A program made the translations under genes and the position numbers. Positions 48,887 through 63,800 of a stretch of DNA of 64,000 nt are shown here, piece by piece. Every line of letters begins with the position of its first letter. The first letter of the stretch is position 1. The stretch comes from Actinokineospora inagensis DSM 44258 (GTDB lineage Bacteria; Actinomycetota; Actinomycetes; Mycobacteriales; Pseudonocardiaceae). The stretch covers positions 1 through 64,000 of the forward strand of contig NZ_AXWW01000039.1 of the NCBI RefSeq assembly GCF_000482865.1. The letters are read 5' to 3'. The notes under the pieces were generated by a model. The model ran no database searches and was not told where the DNA came from. It saw only the letters and a program-made list of their open reading frames with translations.

Positions 48887-51800
48887 ATGACCACCTCCAA
48901 GTCCCCACGCCAGAGCCGTTTGGACGCCCTTCCGCCGCACCTGCGCGCCCAGATGGAGAAGCGCCTCGCGGGCAAGGCCGGTAAAGCCCCGGTGCAGGAG
49001 CAGATCCCGGTCGCCGCTCGCGGCAACGCCCTGCCGTTGTCGTCCGCACAACAGCGGCTGTGGTTCCTCAGCGAGTTCAACCCCGGCGGCAACGACTACA
49101 ACTCCGGTACCGCCCTGCGCTTCACCGGCATCCTCGACGTCACCGCGTTGATCTCTGCGATCCGCGCCCTGGTCGCCCGCCACGAGTCGTTGCGCACCAC
49201 GTTCAAGGAGGTCGACGGGCGGCCCGTGCAGATCGTGCACGAGTCGATCGACCTGCCGGTCCCGGTGGTCGGTTGTGCCCCGGAGGCGCTTGCCTCGACC
49301 CTGCAGGACGAGTTCTCCAAGTCGTTCGACCTGCGTGAAGGCCCGTTGCTGCGGGCGATGTTGGTCAAGCTCAGCGACAACGAGCACGTCCTGCTGCTCA
49401 CCTCCCACCACATCGCGGTCGACGGTTGGTCGCTGGGGGTGCTCACCGAGGAACTGGCCGACCTGTACGCCGGTCGCGACCTCCCCGCCCCCGATCTGCA
49501 CTACGCCGATTTCGCCGTGTGGCAGCAAAACAGGCTGACCGGTCCGACGATGGACAAGCACCTGGAGTACTGGCGGGACGCGCTGTCCGGGTCCGAGCCG
49601 CTCGGCCTGCCCGCGGACCGCCCGCGTCCGCCGGTGCGGACCCCGGCGGGCGCGGCGCACCAGTTCAGTGTCCCGGCGGCGTTGACCGCCCGGCTCACCA
49701 ACCTGGCTCGCGCCAACGACACCACCCTGTTCACCGCGCTGATGGCGGCCTGCCAACTGCTCGCCGCCCGCTACAGCGGCCAGGACGACGTGGCACTGGG
49801 CACGGTCACCGCCGGTCGCGGCCGGGCCGAACTGAACCGGGTTGTCGGGTTCTTCGTCAACACCGTCGTACTGCGGTCCACTGTGGATCAAAACGTATCC
49901 TTTGTGGACTTCCTGCGCGTGGTCAACGGCACCGCGCTGGACGCGTTCAGCCACGACGAGGTCCCGTTCGACCGGTTGGTGGAGGCCGTCGGCGCCCCGC
50001 GCGACCCGAGTCGCAACCCGCTGTTCGACGTGCTCGTGTTGCTGCAGAACGCCGCCAAGGGCCTGCCCGACTTCCCCGGCCTGACCGTGGCAGAGGTCGA
50101 CCTGCGCCGCTGGGCCGCGAACTTCGACCTCAGCATCGAGTTCAGCGAGCGCGGCGACCACCTGGACTGCGTCCTGGAGTACAGCACCGACCTGTTCGAC
50201 GCGGTCACCATCGAGCGGTTCGCCGGGCACCTGCTGACCCTGCTCGACGGCGTCATCACCGCCCCCGACCGGCCGATGGCCGACCTGCCGTGGCTGACCG
50301 AGTCCGAGCTGCGCACCGTCACCGAGGGCTGGAACGACACCGTCCTGCCCGTCGAGGCCGCCACCTTCCCCGCCGTCTTCGAGAGCCAGACCCGCCGGAC
50401 ACCGGACGCCACCGCCCTGGTCTTCGCGGGCGAGTCGCTGACCTACGCCGAGTTGAACGCCCGCGCCAACCGGGTCGCACACGACCTCATCGCCCGGGGC
50501 GTCGGGCTGGAGCAGATCGTCGCGGTCTCGTTACCGCGTTCGGTCGACGCCGTCGTAGCCCAGTTCGGCGTGTTCAAGGCAGGCGCGGTCTACCTGCCCG
50601 TCGACCCGTCCTTGCCCGCCGAGCGCCGCGCGCACCTCGTCGAGGACTCCGGCGCCGTGCTCGTCCTGGATGGCGCGCTCCCCATCGATGGTCCGGACAC
50701 CGACCCGAAGACCGGGCTGCGGCCGGACAACACCGCGTACGTCATCTACACCTCCGGCTCGACCGGCAAACCCAAGGGTGTCGCGGTCGAGCACCGCGCT
50801 CTGGTGAACCTGCTGCGCAGCCACCTCGCCGACTTCGCGGGCGGTAAGCGGCTCCGGGTCGCGCTCTCGGCCGTGTTCTCCTTCGACACCTCCCTCGAAG
50901 GTCCGGTCCTGATGGCGGGCGGCCACGAGCTGCACCTGCTCGGCGACGACATCCGCCTCGACCCGGACGCCCTGGTCGACTACGTGGTCAGCGCGCGGAT
51001 CGACTTCCTCGACCTCACCCCGTCCTACCTGCGCAAGCTCCTGCCCGCCGGTCTGCTCGCGCACCCGGACCACCGCCCGTCCGTGCTGATGCTCGGCGGC
51101 GAGGCCCTGGGTGACGACCTGTGGCGCGAGCTCGGCGCGCTCCCGGACACGGCCGTGCACAACTTCTACGGCCCCACCGAGACCACGGTCGACGCACTGT
51201 CCACTGTGGTCGATGGCAGCCGTCCCGGCATCGGTCGCCCGCTGCGCAACCTGCAGGCGTACATCCTCGACGCCGACCTCCGCCCCCTGCCCATCGGCGT
51301 CCCCGGTGAGCTGCACATCGCGGGCGCCCAGCTCGCGCGCGGCTACCTGCACCGGCCGGGCCTGACCGCGGACCGGTTCCTGCCCAACCCGTTCGGCCCG
51401 CCCGGGTCCCGCATGTACCGCACGGGCGACCTGGCCCGCTGGACCGCCGACGGCACCGTCGAGTACCTGGGCCGCACCGACGACCAGGTCAAGATCCGCG
51501 GTTTCCGCATCGAGCCCGGCGAGATCGAGGCCGCGCTGCTGGCCCGGCCCGGGGTGCGCGAGGCCGCCGTGGTCGCCCGCGAGGACGGCGGCCACCGCAG
51601 GCTCGTCGCCTACCTGGTCGCCGACGACCTGGACCCGGCCGTGCTGCGGGCCGCGCTCAAGGAGACCCTGCCCGACTACATGGTCCCCGCCGCGTTCGTC
51701 GGGCTCGACAAGCTCCCGATGACCCGCAACGGCAAGCTCGACAAGGCCGCCCTGCCCGCGCCCGAGTTCGGCGCCGAGGCGGCCGACCAGTATGTCGCCC

Positions 51801-54800
51801 CGCGCGACGAGACCGAGGCGCTACTCGCCGACCTGTGGGCCGACGCGCTGGGTTCCGCGCGGGTCGGGGTCACCGACAATTTCTTCGCCCTCGGCGGCGA
51901 CTCGATCCTCAGCATCCAGATCGTGTCCCGCGCCCGGCAGGCCGGTCTCAAGCTCACCTCGCGCGACGTGTTCGTCAACCAGACGATCGCCGAACTCGCC
52001 CTCGTCGTCACCCGGGAGGAAGCGCCCACCGAGCGCGCCGTCCCGGTGGGTCCGGCCCCGCTGACCCCGATCCAGCGGTGGTTCTTCGAGACCCACGGCC
52101 CCCGCGCGCACTTCACCATGTCGGTGCTGTTCGACCTCGCCGAGGACACCGACCTGACCGCGCTGGAAGGGGCGCTGCGGGCCGTCGTGAACCACCACGA
52201 CGCGCTGCGCAGCCGGTTCCGCCACGTCGACGGCCAATGGCGGCAGGAGCCCGCCGACGTCGGGGTTTCGTTGGCCCGCGGCGGTGGCATCGAGGCCGCC
52301 CGCGCCGAGATCGACCTCGCCGACGGCCCGCTGCTGCGCGCCCTGCTGCTCGACGACGGCAGGCTGTTCCTCACCGTGCACCACCTCGTCATGGACGGCG
52401 TGTCCTGGCGGGTCCTGCTCGACGACCTGGTCACGGCCTACACCCGGCTCCGCGACCAACAACCGGTGGCACTGCCCCCGGTCGGCACGACCTTCGCCGA
52501 GTGGGCGCACCGGTTGCACGGGTTCGTGGCCGACGGCGGCCTCGACCCCGCGAACGACCACTGGACGGCGGTGCCCACCCCCGCGCCGCTGCCGGTGGAC
52601 CTCCGGGTTGACGGGACGACCGGTCCCGTCAACACTGCGGGCAGCGCCGCGTCGGTCACCGTGCGGTTGGATCCCGCCACGACCGACGCGGTGCTGCACT
52701 CCGTGCCCGAGCGCTACCGCACCCGGGTCAACGACGTGCTGCTCAGCGCCCTGGCCAGGGTGCTGACCCGGTGGACCGGCGAGGACACCGCCGCCATCAC
52801 CCTGGAGGGCCACGGCCGCGAGGAACTGCTCGACGGCGCCGACCTGACCCGCACCGTCGGCTGGTTCACCACCCAGTTCCCGGTGTCGCTGGACGTGCCC
52901 GGCGGCAGCGACTGGGGCGCGGTGCTCAAGTCGGTCAAGGAGCAGTTGCGCGCGGTCCCGCACAACGGCCTGAGCTACGAGGCGCTGCGCTACCTCACCC
53001 CGGACAGCCCGCTGGCCGGTCGGCCGCTGCCGCAGATCGGGTTCAACTACCACGGCCGCTTCGACACCGGTGACGACGAGGGTCTGCTCGGCGCCCGGCA
53101 CGAGGCGGGACCGGACGTGGACCCGGCCGCCGAGCGCGACTTCGCGATCGAGGTCATCGGCGTGGTCGAGGCCGACCAACTGGTGCTGACCTGGGAGTAC
53201 TCCACCGCGCTGCACCACGAGGCGACCATTCGCAGGTTGGCCAACGCGACCACGATGGCGCTGCGCGAGATCGTCCGGCACTGCACCGTCCCCGGCTCCG
53301 GCGGCCGCACCCCGTCGGACTTCCCGCTGGCCAGGCTCACCCAGTCCCAAGTGGACGCCATCGCGGGCGACGGCACCGGTGTCGAGGACATCTACCCGCT
53401 GACCCCGCTGCAGTCCGGCATGATCTTCCACAGCCTGGTCGACCCGGACAACGGCGCCTACGTCGACCAGGTCCGGCTGGTGCTCGACGGCGTCACCGAC
53501 CCGGCCGCGCTGGTCGCCGCGTTCCAGTCCGTTGTGGACCGGACGCCGGTGCTGCGCACGGCCGTGGTGTGGGAGGACGTGGCCGAGCCGGTGCAGGTCG
53601 TGCGCCGCTCGGTCCGGCTCGCCGCCGACATCCGGGACTGGCGCGACCTGCCCGAGGCCGACCAGGCGAAGGCGATGCGGCACCTGCTGGCCGAGGACCG
53701 CGCGCGACCGTTCCGGTTGGACACCGCGCCGCTGCTGCGGGTCTCCGTGCTGCGGCTCACCGACGAGCGGGTGGTGCTGGTCTGGTCGTCGCACCACGTG
53801 CTGCTGGACGGGTGGAGCACCGCGCAGGTCTTCGGCGAGGTCGTCGAGCGGTACACCGACCTGGTCGAGGGTCGCGCGCCGGTCACCCCCGTGCGCAGGC
53901 CGTTCCGCGACTACCTGCGCTGGTTGTCCGAACAGGACAGTGCGGCCGCTGACGCGCACTGGGCGGGTGTCCTGTCCGGGTTCGCCGACCCGGTGGCCGT
54001 GCCGTGGGACCACGCGCCCGCGCAAGCCCACCGCACCGAGTCGAGCGCGTCGGTCAAGGCGGACCTGGACCACGCTCAGTCCGACCGGCTCCGGGCCGCC
54101 GCGCAACGGGCCGGGTTGACGGTGAACACCGTGGTCCAGGGCGCGTGGGCGCTGCTGCTGTCGCGGTGGGCGGGCACGACCGATGTCGTGTTCGGCACGA
54201 CCGTGTCCGGTCGTCCGGCCGAGCTGAACGGCGTCGAGTCGATGGTCGGCATGTTCATCAACACGGTGCCGACCCGCGTCCTGGCCGACCCCGGCCGACC
54301 GGCAGGCCAGTGGCTGCGTGACATCCAGGCCGGTCAGAGCGAGTCCCGGCGGTTCGACTTCCTCGCCCTGCCGCGCATCCAGGCGCACAGCTCGGTCGCC
54401 GCCGGTGCCGCGCTGTTCGACAGCGTCGTGGTCTTCGAGAACTACCCGTTCGAGGACGCCTCCCGGGACGACGGGCTGCGGGTCGCCGAGGTCCACGCGA
54501 TCGACACGACGAACCTGCCGCTCACCCTGTCCGCGCACGTCGACGACCGGATCCACCTCGACCTCGGCTACGACCCGGCCCTGCTCGACCGCCCCACCGC
54601 CGAGCGGGTCGCGGGCTGGCTGCGCGCCCTGGTCACCGCCCTGGTCGAAGACCCCGAGCGGGCGATCGGCGCGCTGCCCTGGCTGTCCGATGTGGACCGC
54701 GAGAAGGTGCTGGTCGAGTTCAACGACACCGACCACCCGCTGCCGTTCGAGCCGCTGACCGAGGTGTTCGAGCGGCAGGCCACCCGCACCCCGGACGCCA

Positions 54801-57800
54801 CCGCCCTGGTCCACGACGGCCGGTCGCTGACCTTCGCCGAGGTCGAGGCCATCGCGAACCGGTTGGCGCACAAGCTGATCGCCGAGGGCGTCGGCCGGGA
54901 GAGCGTGGTCGCGCTGACCATGCCGCGCTCGGCCGAGACGGTGATCGCCATCCTGGCGGTCGGCAAGGCGGGCGCGGCGTTCCTGCCGGTCGACCCGTCG
55001 CTGCCCGCCGAGCGCATCGCCTACCTGCTCGACGACGCCAACCCGGTCTACGTCCTGGACGGCACGACCGACACCGCCGGGTTCCCCGAGATCAGCCCCG
55101 GCCTGGACATCAGCGCCGACCAGACCGCGTACGTCATCTACACCTCCGGCTCCACCGGCCGCCCCAAGGGCGTGGTGGTCACCCAGGGCAACCTCTCCGC
55201 CCTGCACCAGGACCACCGGATCGACATCACCAGCGTCGACCGGACCCGGTTCGCGCTCACCGCGACGTTCTCCTTCGACACCTCGCTGGAGGGCCTGCTG
55301 TTCCTGGTCGACGGGCACGAGGTGCACGTGATCAGCGAGGAACTGCGGATCGACCCGGCCGCGTTCGTCGGCTACGTCACCGCGCACGGCATCGAGTACG
55401 TCGACCTCACCCCGACGCACGCCGCCCACCTCGCCGCCGCAGGCCTGCTCGACAGCGGCCTCAAGGTCCTCATGCTCGGCGGCGAGGCGCTGACCGAGAA
55501 GCTGTGGCGGGACGCGCGGGACAAGGGCCTGACCGTCGTCAACTACTACGGGCCCACCGAGGTCACGGTCGACGCCACCGGTCTGTTCTCCGGGCAGCAC
55601 GAGCGCCCGCTCATCGGCCGCCCGCTGCGCAACCTGCGCGCTTACGTCCTCGACCAGGATCTCAACCTGATTCCGCCGGGCGTCCCCGGTGAGCTGTACC
55701 TGGCGGGCACCCAGGTCGCGCGCGGCTACCTGGACCGCTCGGGCCTGACCGCGGCCCGGTTCGTCGCCGACCCGTTCGGCCCGGTCGGGACCCGGATGTA
55801 CCGGACCGGTGACCGGGTCCGCTGGACCGAGGACGGCTTCCTCGACTACCTGGGTCGCGCCGACGACCAGGTCAAGATCCGCGGTTTCCGCATCGAGCCC
55901 GGCGAGATCGCGGCCGTGCTGCGTGAGCAGGACGGCGTCACCGACGCCGCTGTCGTCCCGTTCACCGACGCCACCGGTACCCGGCTGGTCGCCTACGTCG
56001 TGGGTGAGCCGGGTGGCGACCTGCGGGCCGCGTTGGCCCGTGAGCTGCCGGACTACATGGTCCCGGCGGCCGTGCTGTCGCTGCCGTCGCTGCCGGTCAA
56101 CTCCAGCGGCAAGCTCGACCGGCGTGCCCTGCCCGCACCCGAGTTCGCCGCCACCGCCGCCCACGTCGAACCGCGCACCGAGGCGGAGCGGGTGGTGGCC
56201 GCCGCCTGGGCCGATGTGCTCGGGCTGCCGAAGGTCGGTGCGGAGGACAACTTCTTCGCCCTCGGCGGCGACTCGATCCTGAGCATCCAGATCGTGTCCC
56301 GGCTGCGGGCCGCGTTCGGCACCCAGATCTCGCCGCGCGCCGTGTTCGACCACCCGACCGTCGCCGCGTTGGCGCGGGCGGTGCCGGGGGAGCGGACCGA
56401 CGCGATTCCGGTGGTCGAGGCCGCGGGCCCGGTGCCGCAATCGTTTGCGCAACGCCGGTTGTGGTTCATCGACCAGTTCGAGCCGGGCGACACGGAGTAC
56501 GTCAGCCCGACCGCGCTCCGGCTCACCGGCACCCTCGACGTCGCCGCGCTCACCACCGCGTTGACCGCGCTGATCGCCCGGCACGAGTCCCTGCGCACCA
56601 CGTTCGACGAGGTCGACGGCCAGGCCGTGCAGATCGTGCACGAGCCGTACCCCGCTGATCTGACCCTTGTGGACGGTGACGCCCACGAGGTCGTCGCCCG
56701 GGAGAGCGCGCGGCCGTTCGACCTGCGCACCGGCCCGCTGTTCCGGACGACCCTGGTCCGGGTCGGGCCCGAGGAGCACGTGCTGGTGCTGACCCTGCAC
56801 CACATCGTCACCGACGGCTGGTCGACCGCGATCCTCACCGACGACCTGTCCGCCCTCTACCGGGCCGCTCTGTCCGGTGTGGACGCGCAGCTCCCGGAGA
56901 TCCCGGTCCGCTACACCGACTTCACCCGGTGGCAGCGGTCCCAGGAGGTCGACCTCGGCTTCTGGAAGGCGGCGCTGTCCGGGGTCGAGCCGCTGGAACT
57001 GCCGCTCGACCGGCCGCGTCCCGCGGTGCGGACCAGCGCGGGCGCCAAGCACGAGTTCACCCTGCCCGCCGAGTTGCTGACCGGGCTGCGCGCGGTCGGC
57101 CGCCGCACCGACAGCACCCTGTTCAGCACGCTGCTGGCCGCCTGCCAGGTGCTGTTCGCCCGCTACAGCGGCCAGGACGACATCGCGCTGGGCACCGTCG
57201 CCTCCGGTCGGGACCGCGCCGAGCTGGAGCGGGTCGTCGGGTTCTTCGTCAACACGGTCGCCCTGCGCTCCACAGTGGACATCCGGCGGCCGTTCGCCGA
57301 ACTGCTCGCGGGCGCCCGGTCCACGGCGCTGGAGGCGTTCGCCCACCAGGACACGCCGTTCGAGCGGGTCGTGGAGGCGGTCGGCCCCGAGCGGGACACC
57401 AGCCGCAGCCCGCTGTTCGACGTCATGGTGCTGCTGCAGAACACCCCCGACGAGATCCCCGCGCTGCCCGGCCTGGCGGTCGCCGAGGTCGACATCCCGG
57501 TCACCTCGTCCACCCACGACCTGACCTTCGAGTTCCAGGAGTCCCCGGCGGGCCTGCGCGGCGCGGTCGAGTTCAACCCGGACCTGTTCGACCTGGACAC
57601 CGTCGAGCGGCTGGCCCGGCACCTGGGCACGCTGCTGGCCGCCATCGCCGCCGACCCGACCACGGTCGCGGGCGACGTCTCCCTGGTCGACGCCGACGAG
57701 GCCGCCCTCATCGAGTCGTGGCAGGGCACGCGGGCGGTCTCTTTTGACCCGATCTATCGGTCTATTTCTGCCCAAGCGAAGACGGCGCCGGATGCCACCG

Positions 57801-60800
57801 CGCTGATCGGGATTGATGCCCGGCTGACGTTCGCCGAGGTCGAGGCCAGGTCCAACCGGCTGGCCCACCACCTGATCGGGCTCGGCGCGGGCCCGGACAC
57901 GCTGGTCGCGCTGTCCTTCCCCCGGACGACCGACATGATCGTGGCGATCCTGGCCGTGCTGAAGACCGGCTCCGGCTACCTGCCGATCGACCAGGCCATG
58001 CCCCAGGACCGGGTCGAGTTCCTGCTGGACGACGCCCGGCCGACCGTGGTGCTCACCGACATCCCGGACCTGACCGGCCTCCCGGACACCGATCCCGGCG
58101 TCGACCCGCACCCGCGCAACATCGCCTACGTCATCTACACCTCGGGTTCGACCGGCAAGCCCAAGGGCGTCGTCGTCGACCACGGCAACCTGTGCGCGCT
58201 CACCGCCACCCTGCGCGCCGAGCTGATCGACCCGCTCGGCGAGCCGCTGGACTACGGCGAGACGTCGGTGTTCTCCTTCGACACCTCGCTGGAAGCGCTG
58301 ATGTTCCTCGGCGCGGGCCACCGCGTCCACATCATCGACGACGAGACCCGGCTCGACCCGCACGCCCTGGTCGCCTACGCCACCGAGCACCTCGACATCC
58401 TCGACGTCACCCCCGCGCACGCCAACCGCCTCGCCGAGGCGGGCCTGTTCGACGCCGGTCTGCGGGTGATGACCCTGGGCGGCGAGGCGATCAACCCGGC
58501 CCTGTGGCGCGACCTCGCCGCCTCCGACATCGACGCCTACAACCTGTACGGGCCGACCGAGGTCACCGTGGAGGGCACCTGGTCGCCGATGGTCGGGGAC
58601 CACCCGGTCATCGGGCCGCCGCTGTCCACCGCGCGCGGCTACGTCCTCGACGACCAGCTCCGGCCGCTGCCCATCGGCGTCCCCGGTGAGCTGTACCTGG
58701 CCGGTCCGCAGGTCACCCGCGGCTACCTGGGTCGACCGGGCCTGACCGCGAGCCGGTTCCTGGCCGACCCGTTCGGCACCCCCGGCACCCGGATGTACCG
58801 CACCGGCGACCGGGTCCGCTGGCTCGCGTCCGGCACCCTGGAGTTCCTGGGGCGCGCCGACGACCAGGTCAAGATCCGCGGTTACCGGATCGAGCCCGGC
58901 GAGGTCTCCGCCGCGCTGAAGAAGCACGACTCGGTGCTCGACGCGGTCGTGGTCGCCCGCAAGCTCAACGGCCACCTGCGGCTGGTCGCCTACTTCGTCG
59001 GCGAGGAGGCCGACTACCCGACCTTCCTGCGCCAGACCCTGCCGGACTACATGGTGCCGTCCGCGTTCGTCCGCCTCGACCGGCTGCCGACCACGCACAA
59101 CGGCAAGATCGACCACCGCGCCCTGCCCGAGCCGACCGTCACCGTGTCCACCACGCACGTGCCGCCGCGTCCGGGTACCGAGAGCGACCTGGCCCGGATC
59201 TGGGCGGACGTGCTCGGTGTGCCCGAGGTCGGCGCCACGGACAACTTCTTCGCGCTCGGCGGCGACTCGATCCTGAGCATGCAACTGGTGTCCCGGGCCC
59301 GCGCCGCCGGGTTCACGATCACCTCGAAGGACGTGTTCGTCCGGCAGACCATCGCCGAACTGGCCACCGTCGCCACCCGGGAGACCACGGCCGCCCCGGA
59401 ACCGGTGATCACCGGACCCGCGCCGCTGACCCCGATCCAGCACTGGTTCTTCGCGACGCACACGCCCGAGCAGCGCGACCACTTCACCATGTCGATGACC
59501 TTCACCCTGGCGCCCGACGCCGACCACGAGCGTGTGCTCGCCGCCGTGGCCAGGGTCGTCGAGCACCACGCAGGCCTGCGGTCCCGATTCGTCCAGACCA
59601 CCGCCGGTTGGGTGCAGGAGCCGACCGAGGGCGGGCTCGCCGAGCGGATCGACATCTCCCAGGGGCACATGGTCCGGGCTTGGGTCGACGGCGACCGGCT
59701 GCACCTGGAGGCGCACCACCTGGTGATCGACGCCGTGTCCTGGCGGGTCGTGCTGGCCGACCTGGAACGCGCCTACCGCGGCGAGTTCCTGGAGCCCACC
59801 GTCCCGTTCGGACACTGGGCGCACCGGTTCACCGAGTTCACCCTGGACGGCGGGTTCGACGCGGACCTGCCGCACTGGCAGGCGGTCCCGGTCGACGGGG
59901 CACTGCCGGTGGACGCGGACGGCGACCGGGACACGGCGGCCTCCTTCAGCGTCACGCTCGATGCCCAGACCACCGACGCCCTGCTCACCCAGGTCCCGGA
60001 CGCCTACCGAACCCAGGTCAACGACGTCCTGCTGGCCGCGCTGGCCCGCGCCGTCACCGACTGGACCGGCGGGCCCGCCCTGGTCAACCTGGAGGGGCAC
60101 GGCCGCGAGGAGATCATCGACGGGCTGGACACCGGTGGCACCGTCGGCTGGTTCACCAGCCAGTTCCCGGTCGCGCTGCCGGTCGCCGACGGCTGGGCGG
60201 ACACGCTGAAGTCGGTCAAGGAAACCCTGCGCGCCATCCCGCACCGGGGCTTGGGCTACGAAGCGCTGCGCCACGTGAAGGGCACGCTGGCGGACCGGCC
60301 GGAGCCGGAAATCTCTTTCAACTACTTGGGTCGCTGGGATGCGGGTGACGCCGCTGAAGGGCTACTGCGCGAGCAGGTCGCCGACCCGGAGCGCACCGGA
60401 CCGGTCATGCCCCGGCCGCAACTGCTGGACATCACGGCGGCGGTGACCGATGGCGTGCTCAGCGTCGACTGGGAGTACGCGCCGGGCGTGCACGAAGAGT
60501 CCACCGTCCGCGCCGTCGCCGACCGGATGATCGACGCCCTGCGGGAGATCGTCGCCCACTGCGCCGAGTCCGGTGGCCGTACCCCGTCGGACTTCCCGCT
60601 GACCCGGCTGACCCAGTCCGAAGTGGACTCATTGGTCGGCGACGGATCTGGTGTCTCGGACATCTACCCGCTGACCTCGTTGCAGGCCGGGATGCTGTTC
60701 CACGGACTGCTCGACGCGGACGCCTACGTCAACGAGACCCGGGTCCGGCTGCGCGGCGTCACCGACATCCGGCGGCTCGGGCAGTCCTGGCACGACGTGG

Positions 60801-63800
60801 CCGAGCAGAACCCCGTGCTGCGCACCCGGATCGTCTGGCAGGGTGTCGCCGAGCCCGTGCAGGTCGTCCTGGTCGGCTCGCAGATCGCGGTCAGCTACGG
60901 GTCTACTGTGGACACTGGGCTGGACCTGGTGCACGGGCCGCTGAACCGGGTGGTCCTGGACGAGGTCGAGCCGGGTGTCGTCGACCTGCTCTGGGTCTCG
61001 CACCACGTCCTGCTGGACGGGTGGAGCACCGCGCAGGTCTTCGCCGACGTCCTCGCCCGCTACGCCGGTGCCGCCCTGCCCGCGCGGCGGCCGTTCCGCG
61101 ACTACCTGGAATGGCTTGGCGCGCAGGACATGACGGCCGCCGAACGGCACTGGCGGGCGGTGCTCGCCGGGCTGGACGGTCCGACGCCACTGCCGTTCGA
61201 CCGCAAACCGGTCGACGCGCACCAAACCCGGTCGACCGCACACGTCCAGGCCGATCTCCCGGTCGGCGACGTCGGTGCGCACGGGTTGACGCTGAACACG
61301 GTCGTACAGGGCGCGTGGGCGCTGCTGCTGGCCCGCTACAGCGGCGAGGACGAGGTCGTGTTCGGCACCACGGTGTCCGGTCGGCCCGCCGACCTGCCCG
61401 GGGTCGAGGACATGGTCGGCATGTTCATCAACACCATCCCGTCCCGCCTCCAGGTCGACCGGCGCGGCGACGCGCTGACCTGGCTGCGCGGGGTGCAGGC
61501 CGCCCAGGCCGAGTCCCGGCGGTTCGACCACGTGTCGCTGGCCCAGGCGCAGGCGTGGAGCGGTGTGCCCAAGCTGTTCGACAGCGTCGTCGCCTTCGAG
61601 AACTTCCCGGACGGCGCCGAGACCGAGGGCGCCCCGGACGTCGAGACCGTGGACGGGGCCGAGGCCACGACCCTGGCGATGAGCCTCGTAGCCCACCTCG
61701 ACGGGGGCAGGCTCCGCGTCGAGCTGGGCTACGACCCGGCGCTGTTCGACGAGACCACCGCCCGCACCTTCGTCGGCCGGTTGGTCGCCCTGGTCGGCGC
61801 GCTCGCCGAGAACCCCACGCGGGACCTCGCCGACCTGCCGTGGCTGACCGAGGCCGAGCACGCGCTGGTCACGGTCGGGTGGAACGACACGGCTACCCCG
61901 GTCGAGCCCGTCGCTTTCCCCCGGTTGGTGCGGATCTCCGACGAGCCCGCCATCGAGCAGGGTGACCGGGTGCTGACCTACGCCGAGCTGGACACGGCCG
62001 CCAACCGGGTCGCGCACCTGCTCCGCGAACGGGGTGCCCGCGCGGAGACGATCGTGGCCCTGAGGCTGCCCCGGTCGGCCGATCTGGTGATCGCCCAGCT
62101 CGCGGCGCTCAAGGCCGGTGCCGCCTACCTGCCGATCGACCCGAACTACCCGGCCGAGCGCATCGCGTTCATGCTCGACGACGCCCAGCCGGTCCTCACC
62201 CTGGACGAGCTGCCGGACGCCACCGGCTACCCGGAAACCGCGCCCGAGGTGGCGATCCCGGTCGACGCGCCCGCGTACGTGATCTACACGTCCGGCTCGA
62301 CCGGCAGGCCCAAGGGCGTTGTCGTCACCCACCGGGGGCTGGCGAACTTCGCCGCCGCCGAGATCGACCGGTTTGACGTGCGGCCGGGTGACCGGGTGCT
62401 GGCGTTCTCCTCGCCGAGCTTCGACGCGTCGGTGCTGGAGCTGTGCATGGCGCTGCCCGCCGGGGCGACCCTGGTCGTGCCGCCGGTCGGACCGCTGGTG
62501 GGCGAACCGCTCGGGGCCGCGCTGCGTGACCTGCGGATCAGCCACACGCTGATCCCGCCGGTCGCGCTGGCCACCGTCCCCGCAGGTGAGTTCCCCGACC
62601 TGCGCACGCTGATCGTCGGCGGCGACGCGTCCTCGGCGGACCTGGTGCGCCGGTGGGCACCGGTGACCCGCCTGATCAACGCCTACGGCCCGACCGAGGC
62701 GACCGTGGTGGCCACCTGGACCGAGCCGCTGGCCGGTGCAGCCGCGCCGCCGATCGGTCGACCGCTGCCGAACACCCAGGTCTACGTCCTCGACGACACC
62801 CTGCGGCCGGTCCCGGTCGGCGTGCCCGGCGAGCTGTACGTCGCCGGTGTCGGCCTGGCGCGGGGATATCTGCGTCGGCCCGGGTTGACGGCGTCCCGGT
62901 TCATCGCGAATCCCTTTGGTACCGGGCGGATGTACCGGACCGGGGATGTCGTGCGGTGGACGCCTTCCGGCGAGCTGGTCTTCGTCGGTCGGGCGGATGA
63001 CCAGGTCAAGGTGCGCGGGTTCCGGATCGAACTCGGCGAGATCGAGACGGTGGTCGGGGCCCAGGAAGCGGTTTCCGCGGTCGCGGTCGTGGTCCGCGAG
63101 GACGAGCCGGGGGTGAAGCGGCTGGTCGCCTACGTCGTCGGCTCGACGGCCGGGCTGCGTGACACGCTGCTCGCCGCGCTGCCCGAGTACATGGTCCCGG
63201 CCGCCTTCGTTGAGCTGGACGCACTTCCGTTGACCGCCAACGGAAAGCTGGACCGCCGTGCGCTGCCGATTCCGGAGTGGACCGACGCGCCGGGCTTCGT
63301 CGAACCGCGCACCGACGCCGAACGCGTGGTCGCCGGGGCGTGGGGCGAGGTGCTGGGCGTCAAGCGGGTCGGCGCCACGGACAACTTCTTCGCGCTCGGC
63401 GGTGACTCGATCCTGAGCATCCGGGTCGTCGCCCGCCTGCGGGACGCGCTGGGCACCGACGTCTCGCCGCGACTGCTGTTCGACAACCCGACGGTTGAAG
63501 GGCTCGCGGTCGCCCTCGGTGGCGCCGCCGCCGCCGAGTCGATCCCGCCGCTGCCCGAGGACGCGGAGTCGCCGCTCTCGTTCGCGCAGCAGCGGCTGTG
63601 GTTCCTGCAGGAGTTCGAGCCCAACAGCACCGAGTACGTGACCCCGCTGGCCATCCGGCTGCGCGGACCGCTCGACCTCGGCGCGGTGACCGCCGCCATG
63701 ACCGCGTTGGTCGCCCGGCACGAGTCGCTGCGAACGACGTTCCACGAGGTCGACGGGCAGGGCACCCAGGTCGTCCACCCGGCCGCCGAGGTCGCGGTGC

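Noticed and set aside
51821-60274. A 2817-codon minus-strand open frame (and a similar one at 60629-63949)
   Set aside because: Same antisense-shadow effect opposite the second NRPS.
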